From Cycas panzhihuaensis (taxonomy: Eukaryota > Cycadophyta): a stretch of DNA of 64,000 nt. Made by a program: the position numbers and the translations under genes. Shown here piece by piece: positions 1 to 10,691 of the stretch (its first letter is position 1; the number at the start of each line of letters is the position of its first letter). The notes under the pieces are model-generated. The model did not search any database, was not told the origin of the DNA, and was given only the letters and a program-made list of their open reading frames with translations. The stretch is taken from positions 158,355,741 through 158,419,740 of the forward strand of contig CM041465.1 of assembly GCA_023213395.1 (NCBI GenBank). Reading direction: 5' to 3'.

Positions 1-193
1 AGCACCCAGCACTCAATTTCTCTCTCCCAAAATGCTATAGCAGTCCCATGCATGCTCAATAGAGCATAAACAAGAGGAGTTTTATAAGAAAAATTCCAAA
101 TATTTGCAATTCTATGTAATAATAATGTAAATTATTCTGGATATCATTTCAATTGGTTAACGTTTTTCACTTTCCCATTCAAGATTCAGATCA
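1..193 (+). repeat. E1 5' LTR, last 193 bp
   Basis: Matches the last 194 bp of the 3' LTR (5927-6120) with about ten substitutions. It ends gattcagatca, a CA terminus that mirrors the TGATC start of the 3' LTR. The U3/R part lies left of the window. Confidence 0.93.
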
Positions 194-199
194 ATATTT

Positions 200-214
200 T
201 GGTATCAGAGTTAG
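200..214 (+). other. E1 primer binding site (initiator Met tRNA)
   Basis: TGGTATCAGAGTTAG lies 6 nt after the LTR end. TGGTATCAGAG is complementary to the 3' end of plant initiator Met tRNA. A purine-rich leader with a long A run (240-290) follows. Confidence 0.9.
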
Positions 215-399
215 TTTCTTGAAAACCCTTGGGATTTTAGGGATTTTAAAGAAAAAGAAAGAAAAGAAAAGGAAAAAAAAAAAAAAAAACCTTCTTGCTT
301 TCATTGTTGGAAGTTTTTATGAAAACTAGATATCAATATCTGTTAACGGGTGAACCATTAACCGAACCTCTTGAGAGAGAAAGAAGACAGTGAAGGAAG

Positions 400-1548
400 A
401 TGGCTGATTCAGAATAGAAAATGAAAGAAAGGTTCATGAAAATGGAGCAAAACCTTGACAGGCTAACCCAACTTGTGGCGCAACTAATTGTAACTTCTTC
501 TTCAATAGCCAAAGGCGTAAAGAAGGAAGAAGAAGAACCGATGAAAGAAGACATGAATGAAGAGCTCGTAGAAGACCAACAAGAAGATGAAGAAGATGAT
601 AATCCAACGGTATTCACACATCCATTCAAGGTAAAGGCAAAACTTGAATTGTCCATCTATGATGGAACGTTGGATGCTGAAAAATTAGATAGTTAGTTGG
701 ACCAACTAGAAACTTATTTCTCCATTTATGGGTATAAAAACCAGTAGAAAATAACTTTCGCTAGGTTAAAATTATCTAAACATGCATTAGTTTAGTGGAA
801 TGCATACATTGAATCCCATAATGTAAATGAAATCACTTAGCAATAGTTTAAAATCCTCATAAAGAAGCAATTCTATCCTATTGGATATGAAGAGCAACAG
901 AGGATTAAATGGCAATATTAACGATAGGAAAGAGGCTAAAATGTCCAAGATTATACAACAGAATTTCAAAAGCAAGCTATTGTGTTGGGCATCTCTTTAC
1001 TGGGTAAAGATATGATGTTGAAATATATTGGAGGACTGCACCAGCATATTCAGCAAGAACTTCAACTATTTGAAGTCAAATCGCTCGACGAATCCAGCAA
1101 GAAGGCGATTGCCATAGAAAAGAGGAATAAGAAGGTTTTTGCCAAAAGGAAAAGGTTTGCACCTCCAGAAGGTAGCAACAAACCTACCCGAGGAATGAAG
1201 TTTCCAGGTAAAGTTGGACAAAAATCCATTAGGGGTTTTGCCAAGATGAAACAAGCCAATACCACCCAAATTAAAATCACTTGTACTCATTGCAAGCAAG
1301 TGGGCCACAACGTAGAAGATTATTGGTTTCTACACCTAGAGAAAAGACCCAAGAATAAGGGGAAAGGTAAAGTTAAAATTGAAGGTAAAACTTTACTTAA
1401 CTCTGTAGGTGATGCAAATGTTTGTGGCATTGAAGAAGCCAATGAGAAGTTGATGCTCATGGCTAATGCGGAGCCTGGAAATAACCATCAACAAGTTGAT
1501 CTAGAGATTAGAGAGGAGCTCTTCATGGTAAGAATCCAAGTGAAGTAA
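400..1548 (+). pseudogene. E1 gag (capsid and nucleocapsid), broken
   Basis: The frame starts at ATG 400 and carries an in-frame TAG at 415; the frame then runs from 421 with an acidic, Glu/Lys-rich N-terminal part. A capsid-like segment (about 630-1100) is broken by several TAG codons where Gln or Trp is expected. The nucleocapsid has a CCHC knuckle around 1282-1325 reading C-T-H-C-K-Q-V-G-H-N-V-E-D-Y, with the last Cys replaced by Tyr, so the zinc site is damaged. A basic Lys/Arg stretch precedes the knuckle. The frame ends at TAA 1546. In the family this polyprotein builds the virus-like particle and packages the RNA. The stops fit C-to-T/G-to-A decay rather than recent mutation. Confidence 0.85.
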
Positions 1549-2165
1549 AGCATAGTTGATGCCATCTTTGATGGAGGAAGCCAAAAGAATCTAATCTCAG
1601 AAGCATTGGTAAAGAAACTGGGATTAAAAATGCATGCACATCCAAAACCATATCCTCTTGAATGGTTGTAAAAAGATTCAGAGTTGCAAGTTACTCACCA
1701 ATGTAAGTTTAAATTTGTAATTTCTGAAAAGTTCATTGATGAAGTTGAATGTGAAGTAGTCCCTTTGAATGTTTGTCAAGTTGTATTTGGTAGCCCATAT
1801 CTCTATGATAGAGATGGAGTTCACCACAGGAGGCTGAGAAAGATTTAACTCATCAAGGACGGGGGATCATATCTAATCAATGCATCAAAACCACAGAAGA
1901 AGATTTCTCTTATATCTTCCCAACAAGCGAAAAGATTAATTAATACTTGTAGGAAGTTTGTGCTGCTAATGATAAAGCCAAAGGTGGAAGAAAACAAGCA
2001 AGCAGAGTCCTCAATACAGGCACTGGATAGGCAGCAAGTGCAGCAGATTGAAGGCCTAAGGAATAGGTACAGTGACGTATTCCAAGAGCCAAAAGGGTTG
2101 CCTCCTAAAAGGGCAATTGAACATGAAATCCAGCTGGTTGCTGATTCACCTTTGCCGAATCTTAG
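1549..2165 (+). pseudogene. E1 aspartic protease region, broken
   Basis: After the gag stop the same frame continues with DAIFDGGSQKNLISEAL (about 1558-1608), the retropepsin active-site region with DGGS in place of the usual D-S/T-G. Downstream is a hydrophobic F-G-S-P-Y segment (about 1785-1800), where retropepsins carry their second conserved motif. Stops at about 1669 and 1846 break the frame. The linker to RT (1960-2175) contains the pre-RT segment around residues RYSDVFQEPKGLPP, typical of Ty3/gypsy polyproteins just upstream of RT. Confidence 0.8.
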
Positions 2166-2172
2166 TCTCTAT

Positions 2173-3000
2173 TGAAACTCAGTTTTGGAGAATGAAGAGA
2201 TTAAGAGGCAAATTCAAGAACTCTTGGAACAAGGAGTGATTAAGCCGAGTTGTTCCCCATGTGGATCACCTATTGTTTTGGTGCCAAAGAAAGATGGAGG
2301 ATGGAGAATGTGCATCAACTACCGGGCTTTGAATAAAATCACCATAAAGAATAGACATCCCTTACCACAGATAGATGACTTGTTGGACCAAATTGCGATC
2401 GAAGATATTTCAGCAAAATGGACCTGAAATCAGGCTACCATCAGGTTCGAATCTGAGAGGAGGATACTTGGAAGACAGCCTTCAAATTGAAGCAAGGATT
2501 GTTCGAATGGTTGGTGATGCCATTTGGTCTATACAATGCACTTGCCACCTTCATGAGGTTGATGAATGAGGTATTAAGACCCTTCATTGATGACTTTGTA
2601 ATTGTTTATCTAGATGATATTTTAATTTTTAGCCATACATGGTTGGAGCACCTCTAACATGTTGAGCAAGTGCTCAAAGTTCTTCAAGAGCAGCAATTAA
2701 AACAAATTTAAAGAAGTGCAAGTTTGGAAAGCAATCTCTCATCTTCTTAGGTTTCGTGGTTGGAGGAGGAGAATTAAAGATTGACCCAGCAAAGATCAAA
2801 GTCATTCTTAATTGGCCCACACCCAAGACAACCACAGAGGTAAGAAGTTTCATTAGTGCATGTTAATATTTAAGAAAATTTATTTTCAGATTCTATCAAA
2901 TTGCAGCACCTCTTCATGCATTGATGGGAAAACATGTAAATTTTCATTAGGAGAATGAACAAGAAAAAGCTTTCAAGCTTTTGAAGTAGAAAATCTGTGA
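2173..3000 (+). pseudogene. E1 reverse transcriptase, broken
   Basis: The fingers region is intact from about 2185: QGVIKPSCSPCGSPIVLVPKKDGG, then CINYRALNKITIKNRHPLP (about 2311-2370). A frameshift near 2395-2409 moves to the next frame, which carries the MDLKSGYHQ motif and, at about 2605-2625, the catalytic Y-L-D-D with following Ile-Leu. A TGA at about 2454 sits where Arg is expected (CGA to TGA, a CpG decay change). A second frame change occurs between about 2700 and 3000. Catalytic Asp residues are still readable, but the enzyme cannot be made as one chain. Confidence 0.9.
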
Positions 3001-3007
3001 GGCACCA

Positions 3008-3400
3008 GTGTTAGCTTTACCCTCACTGCAAAAGCCATTTGAATTGGAGACTGATGCTTCAGGCTATGCCTTGGGAGCAGTATTGAAGCAAGAAGGAAAA
3101 CTGATAGCATACCATTTAGAGACATTTAATGGAGCTGTCATAAACTACCCAACTTATGATAAGGAGCTTTATGCATTGCACCAAGCAGTGAAGCATTGGA
3201 GACCTTATTTGTTGGGAAAAGAAGTGGTCATCCACACCGATCACAAGCCTTTGTAATTTTTGCAAACTCAGTCCAAGTTGCAGCAGGCTAAGCACATGAA
3301 GTAGATGTCCTATTTGTAGCAATTTCACATCGTGGTTAAATACAAGAAAGGAACGACGAATAAGATTGCTGACTTGTTGTCCAGACCTCCTCAACAACAA
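3008..3400 (+). pseudogene. E1 RNase H, broken
   Basis: An open stretch (3008-3256) reads like Ty3/gypsy RNase [17 protein letters not shown] holds the first catalytic Asp, YDKELYAL the Glu, and [10 protein letters not shown] the second Asp. It stops at TAA 3256, then the same frame continues to about 3400 with a basic connector and the LSRPP tail typical of the RNase H to integrase linker. In the family this domain degrades the RNA strand of the replication hybrid. Confidence 0.88.
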
Positions 3401-3584
3401 GGTATTTCCAGTTTGTTGGTAGCTATGCAATTTCAATGTTTCTGCCATGATGAATATGTTGATTTGTATTTGAAAGATGAGGCATTCAAGCCTATCTTTG
3501 AGCATTCTGACAAGGAAAAATAGTTGTTGATTTCCAGCTGAAAGATGGACTTCTTTGCAAACAAGACAAGCTTTGCATTCCAAA

Positions 3585-4893
3585 GCATGTAGACCGAATG
3601 AAGTGGATAAAAGAAGCTCACACCTCTCGAGTTGCAGGACACTTTAGAGTGGGAAAGACGTTGCTAAACTTGCAGTGATATATGTATTAGCCAAATATGC
3701 AACAAGATGTAACTACAGCAGTACGAGGGTGTACATTATGTAGCACATCAAAGTCGGCCAATAGGAAGTTTGGATTGTATATTCCACTTCCTGTTCCATC
3801 ACGACCGTGGGAAAGTATCTCCATGGATTTCCTAGGAGGACTACCACAAACCAAAAATGGTATGGATTATTTGTTTGTAGTTGTTGATCGATTCAATAAA
3901 ATGGTGATGTTGATTCCCTATAGGAAGACACATACATGAGAAGACATAACTAGATTATTTTTCCAGCATGTTTGGAAGTATTTTGGACTTCCCAACTCAA
4001 TCATTTCTGATCGAGACAGCAGATTTATGAGTCATTTTTGGCAAACACTTTAGGGAATGATGGATACGAAGCTAAAGATGAGCACAGCTTTTCATCCTCA
4101 AATAGACAGCCAGATTGAAGTTGTCAACAGGACATTGGTATAGTTGTTACGAGGATACAATGCCAAGCATCCTAAGACTTGGGATGAAAGTCTCCCATAC
4201 TTGTACTTTGCATTCAATAGAGCTATCCATAGCTCAACCCAAAAATCACTATTTGAGGTATGTTTGGGATTTCTGCCTGCAAGTCCTTTCGATTTAGAAT
4301 TCTCTGCTCAATTTTCTGTAGGAAATGGAAAGGAAGAAGAAGGAGATGAAAAGGCACAAAGATTCTTGGAAAGAATAAAAAAAATCCATCAACAGGTTGA
4401 AGAGCAGCTTCAAAAATCTCAACAGAGATACAAGTAGCGGCATGATGCACATAGAACTAGCCATTCCTTTAAGGAAGGAGATAGAGTTTGGTTGCATCTC
4501 AGTAAGAAAAGATTGCAAGGTGAAGGCAAAAAACTAAAGCCTTTACGATATGGTCCTTTTACAATCTTGAAGAAAATTGTGAAAAATGCTTTCCAGCTTA
4601 AACTTCCAGAATTCATGAAGATGTATTCCATAGTGAATGTTGAAAATCTGAAGATGTTCGAGCCATCCATGTTGGATGAAGATGAAGACAGAGTTCCACT
4701 CTTACCAAACCCAAAGGAGTTACAGATAGAGAAAGAGGAACCAATGCAAAATGATTGCATTCTTCAAAGGAAGCAGACCGAGACTCGAAGAGGCATAATC
4801 GAGTCCTTCAGAATTACAAAGAAAGGACAAGTACTTAGCAAAGCAAAATGGTACAATAAGGAGATAGGGAAAATAAAATTCCCTCATCTATAA
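3585..4893 (+). pseudogene. E1 integrase with C-terminal chromodomain-like segment, broken
   Basis: The N-terminal HHCC zinc region runs 3600-3740 (Ala-His-Thr then Gly-His-Phe, with CTLC at about 3730). The catalytic core shows all three acidic residues: Asp in SMDFLGGLP, Asp in SDRDSRF (about 4008-4030), Glu in IEVVNRTL (about 4115). A GPF-type motif, RYGPFTILKK, lies at 4548-4575. The last 45 codons (about 4757-4893) read IL-QRK..TRRG..ESF..KKGQ...AKW, matching chromodomain spacing, although one aromatic-cage position is not aromatic. In chromoviruses this segment steers integration to heterochromatin. Stops at about 3678, 3690, 3937, 4051, 4141 and 4435 and a frame change before 3540 kill it. 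Frame is continuous from 4492 to the TAA at 4891. Confidence 0.9.
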
Positions 4894-4923
4894 CTATAAA
4901 GTTCATGAGGCCATGAACTCCTA

Positions 4924-4937
4924 AAAAAGGGGAGTTC
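4924..4937 (+). other. E1 polypurine tract
   Basis: AAAAAAGGGGAGTTC directly precedes the TG that opens the 3' LTR. This is the expected plus-strand primer site. Confidence 0.85.
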
Positions 4938-6120
4938 TGATCCGTTTCGGATCTTTAAAATACTCTAAATACTTTGTTTTCATGTAAATGGTCTTTATGT
5001 AGTAGAAATTTGCCTTAAAAAAGGCTTAACGGTCTTCATTTAGTAGAAACATGCCTTTAAAAGGCTTAAAAAATATAAAAATGTATTTCTACAAGTGCAA
5101 AAAGGTGCTACTAAGGTGCTATAACTGCTACCAAGGTACTATTAAGGTGCTACAACTGCTACCAAGGTGCTACGCAAGTGCTACAACTGCTACGGAGCTA
5201 CTACAGGCTGCTACGGAGCTACTACAGGTTGCTACGGAACTACTATAGAACTGCAAAGACTGCTATGTAAGGTGCGGAGACTGCTACGCACGACTGCAAA
5301 GACTGCTACGCAAAAGTTAAAAAATAGAAAAATAAGAAAAACGGAAATGGTTTTAGCAGCACAAACGGAAACCGTTTGGCACAAAATTTGAGGAGAGGGT
5401 ACGCATACGTGTCCTCTATGTATTTAAAGAGGAAAAACTCCAAAATAAAAGAATTTTTCTAAGATTTAACAAGCTGTTTTGAAACCTGTTAGAAAACGAA
5501 AAAACAGAAAAATAGCTTCAAATGAAAACACTTTTAAGCGAATTTCTGGAGAGGAATTCGAGGGATCTCGACAGAGATTTTTGACAGGAACAAGAGGACG
5601 CCATAGCCCTAGACGTAGCACAGAGCAAGATTCAAGGAAAGCCTTGAGAAAATCATTTTCCGGAAAGAGAACAACTCCAAAGTGTGAAAAACTGCATTGG
5701 GAGAGAAGAAGACAGAAATACAACAGAAAAACCTGTTGCGGGGATTGTAAAGGAGCTAGGAAGATCGCAGTTGCAGCCAAGTGGAGAAGTTAGAAGTTGC
5801 AACAGTCTCAGAAAGAGACGCTAGCTAGTCTTCTTCACCAAAAAATGGGGTTTTCAGTAACAAAAGACCAAAAACATTTTTACAAACTTCGAGACGGAGG
5901 TTCCAGAGGATGAGTAGCAGCACAAGGAGCACCCAGCACTCAATTTCTCTCTCCCAAAATGCTATAGTAGTCCCGTGCATGCTCAATAGAGCACAAACAA
6001 GAGGAGTTTTGTAAGAAAAATTCTAAATATTTACAATTCTATATAATAATAATGTAAATTATTCTGGATTTTGTTTCAATTGGTTAAAGTTTTTCACTTT
6101 CCCATTCAAGATTCAGATCA
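4938..6120 (+). repeat. E1 3' LTR (1183 bp)
   Basis: Runs from TGATCCG to AGATCA, a TG...CA pair with matching GATC ends. The last 194 bp match the start of the window. A likely TATA box (tatttaaa) is near 5419-5427 and an AATAAA lies at 5444-5449, so U3 is the first ~480 bp. Two overlapping ORFs at 5466-5793, one per strand, lie in R/U5 and look like chance reading of Arg/Lys-rich sequence. E2 integrase begins at 6121. Confidence 0.93.
5105..5315 (+). repeat. GCTAC-rich tandem array in E1 LTR U3
   Basis: Repeats around the core TGCTAC. Left part: copies of roughly AAGGTGCTACAACTGCTACC (5110-5180). Centre: two identical 21-bp units and a third diverged one, at 5187-5207, 5208-5228 and 5229-5248 (ctgctacggagctactacag core). 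Right part: GACTGCTACGCA-like units to about 5310. It lies about 110-300 bp upstream of the TATA-like box. Confidence 0.8.
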
Positions 6121-6776
6121 GTCATTTCTACAATAGTTCTATTCATTCTTTCTACAACCCCATTTGATTTCGGTGTATAAGGAGTTGTAAATAATCTATG
6201 GATTTCATGGGTCTTACAAAAATAGAGGAATTCATTAGATGCAAATTCTTCCCATCCATCTGAGTGAATACATTTAATTTTCTTACTACTTTCCAATTTA
6301 GTTTCATCCTTGAATTCTTTAAAATAACTGAATGCTTCTAATTTACTGGAAAGGAAATATACCCATGCTTTCTTCAAAAAATCATCAATGAAAGTTAAGA
6401 AATACCTTGCCCTATTTGTTAAAATTAGTATGGACAGACTATACAGATCAGTGTGTATTATATCCAACTTATTTTATGCATGCCACGTACTTTTTTAGAA
6501 TGGAATCCTATGATGTTTTCCCATCATACAACCTTTGTATATAAAATAATTAAAAGGAATATCTGGTAAGATATTCACCATCTTAGATTTCTTTAATTTT
6601 TCCAACCTATCATGAGAAATATAACCATACTTCAAATGCCACATTTCATTAGTATCAATACTAGTTACAATAAGAGACTTTACATCAAAAGGTATTTTAG
6701 TAGGGACTTTACCAGGAAGTACAAGAGTGGAGAGAAGTTTATACAGCGTATTACACTTTTTTTCTTTAGTTATCAT
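6121..6776 (-). pseudogene. E2 integrase, N-terminal half and core, interrupted by E1
   Basis: Minus-strand frames 6495-6776 and 6084-6467. The first holds the zinc domain: WHLKYGYISHDRL, where the usual second His of GHLS is Tyr, then YKGCMMGKHHRIPF, with the first Cys of the C-x2-C pair lost. The second holds the core: DIIHTDL (first Asp), FLTFIDDF, CIHSDGWEEF (second Asp) and GVVERMNRTI (the Glu), so the three catalytic positions remain. The open frame reads to 6084, but bases below 6121 are E1 LTR, so the true sequence stops at the E1 junction just after the VERMNRT motif. Confidence 0.88.
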
Positions 6777-6943
6777 AGTGTCATTTTTTTCATATCAAGA
6801 ATGTAACAATAACTATATTCATTGAATATTATTCTTAACTTTTTGTCACTTAATTGAGACACTAACAAGAGATTTTTCTTTATTCCTAGTACAAAAAAGA
6901 CATTGCCTATGCATTGAATTTTTCCATTAATTCATATATCAAT

Positions 6944-7177
6944 TTATCCTATTCCTTTTATATGTAAAGGAAAATTGTCTTCTAACTCAATAGATTTATT
7001 GAGATTATAAGGTTTTATAACTTTAAACCATTCTTCAATGCATGTCATATGATGTGAAGCTCCTAAATCAACGTACCAATATTTTGTTACATTGGTGTTT
7101 GTTATTAATACTGCAATGAAGGTTATTTTGACTTCTTCTTCTACTATGTCTTTTTCTCTGCTGTAATTTCTAGTCAC
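6944..7177 (-). pseudogene. E2 copia protease region
   Basis: Minus-strand reading WYVDLGASHHMT is the Ty1/copia protease signature W-x-x-D-S-G-A-S-x-H-M-T, with Leu in place of Ser. It is followed by a segment with LEDNFPLHIKGIG, as in copia polyproteins between protease and the pre-integrase domain. It lies directly upstream of the integrase zinc region in the correct order. Stops and frame changes separate it from gag. Confidence 0.85.
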
Positions 7178-7179
7178 CT

Positions 7180-8062
7180 ACTACTTTCCCCTTTAAATTC
7201 CAGCTCATCTTTGGTAACACTGGTATGAAAAATGACATGTTTGTCTATAATGGTAACAGACATCAAAGGCTCTACAGTTGCTTGAAAAATAGCCTAGTTG
7301 CTATAGTTGAAGCATACTCTAGCATCTCAATGTGGATTTCTTCCTTGTCCTCTTCCTTCAGTCTAGTATCCCTTATAGGTAGTCGGTACTCTTCCTCGTA
7401 ACCTAGAATTAAATTGACCTCATCTTCTGCTTCCCAAGTAAAGTTTGGTGATAAAGGCTTCTTCAACTTCTAAATCTTCTTCATATCTTTGATTTCTTTG
7501 TTCTTGATTTAATATATGACCTATGAGAACATCAAAAGTTATTGTGGTAGTTTACCCTCCTCTTGTCAGCATATTTACCATATTATTAAAGGATTTTGGA
7601 AGTTTGTTAAGTATAAGATACATTAATTCTTTGTCAGTCAACTTGTCTCCAACAGTGAGAAGAGTTGTTTTAATATCAGTTAGCTTTGTTATGAATTCAG
7701 ATATAATTTGACTTTCCCTCATTTTGAGTTTGAAATTTCTTCTCTTATGGCTAAAATTCTCGTTTTATTCTTCTTACTAAACATGGAGGATATTATTTCC
7801 ATATTTCACTTACATGTTCTAAGATATCCATATATACCAATAAAGAATCAAAAATTGAGAGCTTGAGTACAAAGACATCAATATTGTTCCTTTCTTCCTA
7901 GCCTATTAAATCTACAACATCATATGGTTGTTTTCCTTCCCCAATTGTAATCTTCTAGGCATGTTTTTCCCTCAAAAGACCTTCTATTTTTATCTTCTAG
8001 ATATTGAAGTTCATTTCAGTTAATTTATCATTTTCAGGCAGTGATCCAGCAAAGGAGGCCAT
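7180..8062 (-). pseudogene. E2 gag, broken
   Basis: Starts at ATG on the minus strand at 8062. The first codons read MASFAGSLPENDKL, followed by N-F-x-I with a stop where Trp is expected, then a K-I-K-I-E-G-L-L segment, as in copia gag (N-Y-x-x-W-K-x-K-M). Several more TAG codons and frame changes follow. A later stretch with TLLTVGDKLTDKELMY and LNKLPKSFNNM fits the UBN2-type gag domain. Read by piecing frames together by eye. Confidence 0.7.
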
Positions 8063-8781
8063 AACTATTTGTAAATTAATTACTGAGGAGGTCAAACTTA
8101 TTAACAAGTGGTTGTACAAATAGACATATGGATGATTGTATAAAATTTCATATGGACCCCAAAGTATATGGACTAGAAAAATAATGGTCTTAAATTGAAG
8201 TACTCATAAATGGGTATCTGAAACTATGGTTAAAATCTTGATTCTCTCTCTGATCTGAGAGGTATGATAGAAAATAGGTCTAAATTTGTGCCCAAGTGTT
8301 TTTGAGAAAAATGGAGAAAAATCTTTTAAAAATGAAATAAATCTCTAAAAGACTAATTTAAAACCTTCGATTAGGGATAAGAAGGGTTTCCAGCACTTTG
8401 TACCAGTGATTCTTGTCAGATTTTTGAAGAAAGTTAAATAAGAGAAGCCATAAACCTACATGGCCTTATAACTACTCGAAACTACACCAAAATGACTTTA
8501 AATGATGTCCCTCCAGAAGGAAAAGATGTTGAGGAGACCCCGATCTATAATCTGGGTAAGTTTCATCAAATTCTAAGGACTTTGATTGTTGGCATCTGTA
8601 TAAGTCTGTACACTTCCATACGATCATACAATTCCATTTGAAACAGGCTTGATGTTTGCTTCATATAAATTTAACATTTAAATAAGAATGTCCTTTGGCA
8701 ATAACTTGATTCAGATCTTCTTCTCCTTCAAAGCTTAACTCTTTCACAGGCAAGAGGACCCAATAACCTACTCTAATACCA
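8063..8781 (-). other. E2 leader and primer binding site
   Basis: Non-coding leader between LTR and gag. The complement of 8765-8781 reads TGGTATTAGAGTAGG, an initiator Met tRNA primer site with one C-to-T change, directly against the LTR end (TAACA on the minus strand). Nothing else recognisable in this stretch. Confidence 0.75.
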
Positions 8782-9317
<536 letters not shown>

Positions 9318-10301
9318 ATAATCAAAGCCCCTTTATAATGTAAGGGGGGCTAATCTAGCATGAGTGCTCATCACTCCTATGTCACTATGTGGCTATCTTA
9401 TACAACTAAACACCCGAGGTTAGTTGATCTATCCTATCCTAGACTTCTATTTGACTAAAAAGTGATGGACTTGATCTACAAGGATAAGTAAAGGACTACA
9501 CAGAGTGAGATATTTAAAGGAATCAAGACCATAGAATAGGTCTACTCATGGATGAGTCAGTGAGGACTTATCAATACAAATGATGTATATCATACAAATA
9601 CAAAAGTATCCCAACAATGCCTGCATTTGATTCCAATGAACCTTAAGCTCTACGAGGGTGAAGAAGATAGAGGCTATTTCTCTCAATAAGAGAAATAAAA
9701 TTTACTTAGTTGATAACACCCCACATGTGAGCATGTAAAGAAGTTAGACACCCTCCACCTACCTATTCAGAATACGAATCAAAGACTCAACACCTAAAGG
9801 CATAAGATAACCTCTCTTATTTGGTAATGACACCTAGGTAGAAAGAAAATTTCCCCTGCTCTTTGGTGGAAAGAAAGATCCTACCTTAAAATAGGATAAA
9901 GGAGCAAACAAATCATATGCCTAATGTAGGTAATATGTACTTTCAATTTGAAGCAAATAGCAAATAATCTTAACTAGTAAAATCAATTATAACCCCATAA
10001 ATTTGAGGACTCACAATAGCGGTGACCCTTTCCTTCATTAGGCCTCTACAAAGAAACAAACATACATAAGTAAATAAAGATGTATAGTGCGATGTAAGAT
10101 GTAAAAAATATAAAAAGAGTTCCTTTTATTCATTTTTTGTGTTTTTCCTCTCTTTATTTTTTTCTTTTTTTGTTTTCAAACTTAAAACCAAATCTTAAGA
10201 GCAAGTGCAAAAGAGTACTAAGGGAGCCATACTTAACTAATCAAGCAAGTAAACTTAGCAATATAATATCTATTTTTTCCTTTTTTTATTTTTCAAAATA
10301 A
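9318..10301. other. Non-genic sequence between E2 and E3
   Basis: No ORF of note, no repeat pair and no motif recognised. Pyrimidine-rich runs occur at 10130-10180 and 10270-10292. The last five bases, aataa (10297-10301), are the left target duplication of E3. This was probably the pre-insertion locus, continuing at 47763. Confidence 0.6.
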
Positions 10302-10680
10302 TGAAGAGAAAATATAACTGTAAAAGTAATATATCAATAGAGCTCTAAACCATATAAAGAATAAATATCATAAATAAACCAAGCATATAACAAAGAACAT
10401 TGAGAGATTTAGGTCTAAGTATAAACCTTTTATTAACCTGAGTAACAACTAAAGAATTACAGAGATGAAAACCCTAACTCTTTTCATCAACTCATCAAAG
10501 ACTGATCTAACCTTTTTACATGTACTGTTACATAAGAATATATAGACACAGCTTTATAAGATACTACCTTGCAGTTTTATAATACAATGAGCATAAACCA
10601 TGGGCCAAAAAAGACCCCCATAAGACACTCAAAATTTTTTCTCAGGTGTAACACTTATAAAGTGTTTAACACATTCAACA
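10302..10680 (-). repeat. E3 3' LTR
   Basis: Matches 47367-47762 over its whole length. On the minus strand it opens TGTTGAATGTG and ends CTCTTCA. The complement of 10681-10691, AAGTGGGAGAT, is the polypurine tract just upstream. Confidence 0.9.
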
Positions 10681-10691
10681 ATCTCCCACTT

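Larger units (their letters stand above)
1..6120 (+). mobile_element. E1: Ty3/gypsy chromovirus, 5' LTR truncated by window edge
   Basis: Near-complete LTR retrotransposon in the order LTR, primer site, gag, protease, RT, RNase H, integrase, chromodomain, polypurine tract, LTR. Integrase downstream of RNase H is the Ty3/gypsy order, and the terminal chromodomain-like segment places it among chromoviruses. Positions 1-193 repeat 5927-6120 almost exactly, so the two LTRs are alike and the element is fairly recent, yet the coding region carries many TAG/TAA stops and several frameshifts and cannot make a polyprotein. The 3' LTR ends at 6120 and the next base belongs to the integrase of E2, so E1 sits inside E2. 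Its left target duplication lies outside the window; gtcat at 6121-6125 is the expected copy. Confidence 0.93.

Noticed and set aside
5466-5793. Two ORFs of 104 codons on opposite strands in the E1 LTR
   Set aside because: They lie in R/U5 of an LTR, mirror each other, and show no family motif; most likely composition-driven.
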